Shown: in pieces, positions 7,401-9,193 of the stretch
Layout of the letters: each line of letters begins with the position of its first letter
Numbering within the stretch: the first letter of the stretch is position 1
Translations under genes and position numbers: made by a program
The notes under the pieces: model-generated
Told to the model about the DNA's origin: nothing
The model's input: the letters and a program-made list of their open reading frames with translations, nothing else
Databases searched by the model: none
Assembly: GCA_021155145.1 (NCBI GenBank)
Contig: JAJNPX010000477.1
Location: 1 to 9,193 of the forward strand
Direction: 5' to 3'
Length of the DNA: 9,193 bases
From: Acidisarcina sp.
Lineage (GTDB): Bacteria > Acidobacteriota > Blastocatellia > Pyrinomonadales > Pyrinomonadaceae

Positions 7401-7651
7401 GTCGCTGTTACTTCTACCGTGTAGAGACCCGGCGGAACTTGTTGGATCCTGTAGTATCCTTCACCGTTCGCGGTCACCGTTCTGTTGAACGCCGAGCCAC
7501 TAACGACGACCGACGCGTTCGGGACGACGGCGCCGTTAACGTCTGTTATCGTGCCCTCGATCGAGCCGAAACGCTCTTGAGCATTTCCCGAGTAGGCGAT
7601 GCAGAATACAGCCAGAAGCGCCAAGAAAATTGTTCTCAGACTGAACTTCAT
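4499..7651 (-). CDS. Oar-like TonB-dependent outer-membrane receptor
   Basis: This 1050-residue protein has a signal peptide (1-24, ending YSGNA), a carboxypeptidase-regulatory-like beta-sandwich (about 29-112: GSIEGTITDVNGAVVPNASV ... GYYRIQQVPPGLYTVEV), and a plug domain (about 135-240: IQIDGASGSENSFVIDGQEV, IQEVQIKSNGFEAEYGGATGGVINVVTKRGS). A long beta-barrel follows and ends in FGFRFVF, the aromatic terminus expected for outer-membrane assembly. This order is typical of Oar/SusC-like receptors that import large or poorly diffusing substrates with TonB-ExbBD energy. No TonB box is obvious and no SusD-like, enzyme or regulator gene adjoins it, so the substrate is unknown. The frame is open up to an ATG at 7714. 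I chose 7651 because it gives a clean signal peptide and has GAGGT 4 nt upstream. All eight mature cysteines fall into four close pairs (455/460, 542/553, 773/778, 989/1001). Confidence 0.92.
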   Translation of the reverse strand: MKFSLRTIFLALLAVFCIAYSGNAQERFGSIEGTITDVNGAVVPNASVVVSGSAFNRTVTANGEGYYRIQQVPPGLYTVEVTATNFDKVTLSEVLVTLGSAANASTQLKVASVGAVVDVTTEGIATIDATTSKIQTNLGEKALEKLPKGTNFTSALKAAAPVRGEPTAGGIQIDGASGSENSFVIDGQEVTNFRNGALNDNNNIPFQMIQEVQIKSNGFEAEYGGATGGVINVVTKRGSDEFHGAFEAGFDLSELNAGPRRILSTSTATAPTAANRYIFPQRDDALNFFPSATLSGPIIKKHLYFFGTHSPQFIDSTRNYRFGDGVTNSYTSNITRDYSFLRLDGQINEKLQVSANYLYNPTRTRGILPAFTTLDSARASSTLAPSPNSQREFGGRTPATTVGVSGFWTPTQFLTVDVRYGRGYLNEKGFFDKDNPNTADAILSYGIPASTNYTCTDFACSAGGAGYRLFQSNSLVTKDISIRNTFDATLGVYLNNFGGRHGFRFGYQYTGLSNDVTTGNVEFGTLNFFVDPSAQTFDQNGCPRPNRVAIPGCPIDGPEVIGYGQLALVGRSGKVSSKNEALFAQDAWQISNRLTLNLGIRIEREDVPSFREGNPGIKFNWLDKLAPRLGAAFDILGNGKWKVFGSYGRFFDRFKYELPRGSFGGEVQDVYDFLVVNPDIFSYTRASVLGNFIRFQDQRTPSNLASDNRIDPDIKPFQQAELTFGTAYDFGKGFIFEARYTHKNIIRAIDDIGFLDLDDNEQYFIGNPGEGVCAEPACGRYDIPGATVVKAKREYDAVEARVQKRFGQFSMDSSYTWSRLFGNYAGSASSDESQRRSGLGRNSPAVSRYFDLPFMGFTLDGEPDDGLLPTDRTHYVKFAGNYTFDWWGNKSHSTDFNAFYQIGSGTPVTTRARYGVVSGMIVSGRGDLGRTDMFSQTDASISHRYSFGRDNRFGLIGYVNVLNLLNQATELSRRETISRSEFPPGLIGCPTADPNDTPVRCLTRAVFNGQISSATFLQYANTAGNTDNRYNLPQLFQAPRSVRFGFRFVF

Positions 7652-7655
7652 AAAT

Positions 7656-7660
7656 ACCTC
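7656..7660 (-). promoter_or_regulatory. Ribosome binding site fixing the receptor start
   Basis: Minus-strand GAGGT sits 4 nt before ATG 7651. The ATG at 7714 lies inside an inverted repeat and would put 21 polar residues before the signal peptide, so 7651 is preferred. Confidence 0.65.
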
Positions 7661-7665
7661 GCTGT

Positions 7666-7763
7666 TTGAAATAGTGAGCCGAAATAGTTCGTTCAACTTT
7701 CCGTAAGTGTTCAAAATATTGAATTTACGGCGTCACTAAACTAAGCCGGCTTCACTATTTCAA
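7666..7763. repeat. Long-range inverted repeat upstream of the receptor gene (outer arms)
   Basis: TTGAAATAGTGA.GCCG (7666-7681) is the reverse complement of CGGCTTCACTATTTCAA (7747-7763) except for one bulged base, giving 12 plus 4 pairs. The arms enclose 65 nt that hold a second inverted repeat. The near arm begins 15 nt from the receptor ATG. It may fold as a leader RNA, act as paired protein-binding sites, or be the remains of a small inverted-repeat element. GAAATAGT also recurs directly at 7681-7688, right after the left arm's copy at 7668-7675. Confidence 0.65.
7701..7730. repeat. Nested inverted repeat inside the receptor leader
   Basis: CCGTAA.gtg.TTCAA (7701-7714) pairs with TTGAA.t.TTACGG (7719-7730): 6 plus 5 pairs around a small internal loop, with a 4-nt loop. 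It is centred about 65 nt upstream of the receptor ATG and sits inside the outer repeat, so the two could form a stacked stem in RNA or a bipartite operator in DNA. Confidence 0.55.
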
Positions 7764-7909
7764 TGCAACGTATATGCCTAGGACGGGAGAGGCGAAAACA
7801 AAGGAGTTGGGTGCGGCCGACCGTCGAGCGAAAGCGAGAGAAGTCGTTAGATATTGCGAATTTCGGATAAAAGGAGGCTGATGGTCGATGTGACGCGCGA
7901 CGACGATCA

Positions 7910-7941
7910 TTCGAAGAATTGAATCCGTTCAATTCTTCGAA
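7910..7941. repeat. Perfect 14-bp hairpin downstream of hisIE
   Basis: TTCGAAGAATTGAA (7910-7923) and TTCAATTCTTCGAA (7928-7941) are exact reverse complements around TCCG. It starts 36 nt after the hisIE stop codon. Neither strand has a U-run after it, so it is not a standard intrinsic terminator. It may still end or protect the hisIE mRNA. The rest of the gap from 7764 to 7909 holds only a tiny unproven ORF. Confidence 0.75.
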
Positions 7942-7977
7942 GTTCCGATGCCGGCGAAAGAACAGGTGAGCCTGGCG

Positions 7978-8604
7978 TTATTCATCACGCTCTCGCCGCC
8001 GCAAGGTGCCCTCAGCGTGGCGTTCTTCAAGTCGGGTAATGACTTCTTGTAGACCGGTGTCTTTCGCTGATAATAGGACGAGAAAATGATAGAGCAGATC
8101 GGCTGCCTCTTCCTGAAACGCATTCTTGTCAGAATCCTTCGCTTCAATGATGAGTTCGACGGCTTCTTCACCGACCTTTTGAGCAATCTTGTTGATACCG
8201 CGTCTGAACAGTTCGGATGTGTAGGAGCCTTCGACGGGATCAGTCTTCCGCTCATTGATGGTCGCCTCAAGTTCGAACAGGAAATCATCCCGACTGTTCT
8301 TCTCACCGAAGCACGTATCGGATCCTGTATGGCACACGGGCCCGGACGGGGTTGCCTTGATCAAAAGGGTGTCCGAGTCGCAGTCCTTTAAGATCTCGCG
8401 CACCGTCAGATGGTTTCCGCTGGTTTCGCCCTTTACCCATAAGCGGTTCCGCGATCTTGAAAAGAATGTCACCAGGCCGCTCGACATCGTTCGTTCAAAC
8501 GCCTCTTCATTCATAAAGCCGAGCATCAGTACTTTCCGAGTGTTCGAATCCTGAACGATCGCAGGCACAAGGGATCCGGTGTATTTATCGAAGTCTATTT
8601 TCAT
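7978..8604 (-). CDS. hisIE: Bifunctional phosphoribosyl-AMP cyclohydrolase / phosphoribosyl-ATP pyrophosphatase (HisIE)
   Basis: This 208-residue cytoplasmic enzyme catalyses steps two and three of histidine biosynthesis. The N-terminal HisI domain (about 1-105) opens the PR-AMP ring; it shows GFMNEEA (29-35), FFSRSRNRLWVKGETSGNHL (47-66), the Mg-binding DCDSD (74-78) and zinc ligands C75, C91 and C98 in GPVCHTGSDTC. The C-terminal HisE domain (about 108-200) hydrolyses PR-ATP to PR-AMP; it shows LEATINERK (112-120), GSYTSELFRRGINKIAQKVGEEAVE (126-150) and EEAADLLYHFLVLL (165-178). Order and length are normal for the fusion, and no key residue is missing. It starts 6 nt after the hisF stop codon. 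A GAGG lies 12 nt before its ATG, inside the end of hisF. It is the last gene of the unit in this window. Confidence 0.96.
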   Translation of the reverse strand: MKIDFDKYTGSLVPAIVQDSNTRKVLMLGFMNEEAFERTMSSGLVTFFSRSRNRLWVKGETSGNHLTVREILKDCDSDTLLIKATPSGPVCHTGSDTCFGEKNSRDDFLFELEATINERKTDPVEGSYTSELFRRGINKIAQKVGEEAVELIIEAKDSDKNAFQEEAADLLYHFLVLLSAKDTGLQEVITRLEERHAEGTLRRRERDE

Positions 8605-8610
8605 GACCGA

Positions 8611-9193
8611 TCAAAGCCTCACTGGTATGTCTTGATCGCTGAGCCACCTCTTCAGGCCCGGTATTTCGATCTCTCTGAAATGGAATACGGTGGCGGCGAG
8701 AGCTGCGTCCGCGTTGCCCGTCTTGAAGACGTCAAGAAAGTGCTCTCTCGAACCGGCACCGCCTGACGCAATGACCGGTACCGATACGACCTTTTGTACC
8801 TCGCGATAAAGCGGGAGATCGAACCCATCTTTCGTTCCGTCTGCATCCATCGACGTGAGCAATATTTCCCCGGCTCCTGCCTGTACCCCAGCCGCGGCCC
8901 AGTCGATGGCGTCGACACCGGCATTTGTCCGCCCGCCGTTCTCAAAAGCCATCCAGCGGTTACCGATACGTTTCGCGTCAATTGCGAGAACGATGCACTG
9001 TGACCCAAAGAGCTTTGCCGCTTCTGCGAGCAGGTTTGGATCCATGAGCGCGGAGGAATTTATCGACACTTTATCGGCACCTGCCTCGAGCAGGGAGCCG
9101 ATGTCCGCGGTCGAACTGATGCCGCCGCCGACCGTGAACGGGATATCGATCTCCGCGGCAACGGCAGCGACCAGGCCTGTCAGGGTCTTGCGC
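8611..9193 (-). CDS. hisF: Imidazole glycerol phosphate synthase cyclase subunit HisF, 5' end cut by window
   Basis: The last 193 codons are visible; roughly 60 N-terminal residues, including the first catalytic aspartate (D11 in Thermotoga numbering), lie beyond the right edge. HisF is the (beta/alpha)8 cyclase that, with the glutaminase HisH, turns PRFAR and ammonia into imidazole glycerol phosphate and AICAR. The visible part carries the first phosphate loop TVGGGI, AGADKVSIN, the second catalytic aspartate in VLAIDAKR (codon near 8979), the GAGEILLTSMDADGTKDG block, the second phosphate loop ASGGAG, and the AALAATVFHFREI ending that is nearly invariant in HisF. The frame stays open to 9193, so the internal ATG near 9069 is not the start. 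The hisF-hisIE order with a 6-nt gap is the usual operon tail. Confidence 0.96.
   Translation of the reverse strand, partial: RKTLTGLVAAVAAEIDIPFTVGGGISSTADIGSLLEAGADKVSINSSALMDPNLLAEAAKLFGSQCIVLAIDAKRIGNRWMAFENGGRTNAGVDAIDWAAAGVQAGAGEILLTSMDADGTKDGFDLPLYREVQKVVSVPVIASGGAGSREHFLDVFKTGNADAALAATVFHFREIEIPGLKRWLSDQDIPVRL

Noticed and set aside
7652..7714. Longer receptor start at ATG 7714
   Set aside because: It adds 21 polar residues before a clean signal peptide, has no good SD, and begins inside the nested inverted repeat. ATG 7651 has GAGGT 4 nt upstream.
7741..7932. 63-codon minus-strand open frame downstream of hisIE
   Set aside because: Low-complexity basic translation with no SD or family. 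It ends within the inverted repeat region, so it is most likely non-coding.
8611..9069. HisF starting at the internal ATG 9069
   Set aside because: The frame stays open to the window edge and the upstream residues include the HisF phosphate loop TVGGGI, so the gene is cut by the window rather than short.

Overview
The window reads as ordinary chromosomal DNA from a Gram-negative bacterium. An outer-membrane TonB-dependent receptor of the Oar-like type, a secreted bacterial spondin-domain protein, a secreted GlcG/HbpS-type protein and a fused HisIE enzyme sit close together. This mix would fit Acidobacteriota (Blastocatellia-like), but that placement is inference from gene content and no phylogenetic marker is present. 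Every gene except one lies on the minus strand.

Layout from left to right: (1) 1-1055, minus: a spondin-domain exported protein followed by the start of an exported GlcG/HbpS-family protein that runs off the left edge, with a GC-rich hairpin between them. (2) 1056-1346: a divergent intergenic region with degenerate GGAAT repeats and a short inverted repeat. (3) 1347-1748, plus: a four-helix DoxX-family membrane protein. A bidirectional terminator separates it from the convergent block that follows. (4) 1819-4249, minus: a two-gene signalling operon. A soluble histidine kinase with an N-terminal receiver domain overlaps by 11 nt a response regulator whose output domain is an HD-GYP relative lacking several metal ligands. 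(5) 4499-7651, minus: a 1050-residue Oar-like TonB-dependent receptor with its own terminator and with nested inverted repeats just upstream of its start. (6) 7652-7977: intergenic, with those repeats and a perfect 14-bp hairpin. (7) 7978-9193, minus: hisIE preceded by hisF (cut by the right edge), the end of a histidine biosynthesis operon.

The hisF-hisIE pair makes adjacent steps of histidine synthesis. The kinase and regulator are almost certainly partners. The receptor stands alone, with no SusD-like partner or enzyme beside it to name a substrate. I see no mobile element, CRISPR array, tRNA, rRNA or clear defence system. The points most worth a second look are the degenerate HD-GYP output domain, the nested inverted repeats in front of the receptor gene, and the receptor's eight mature-chain cysteines falling into four close pairs.
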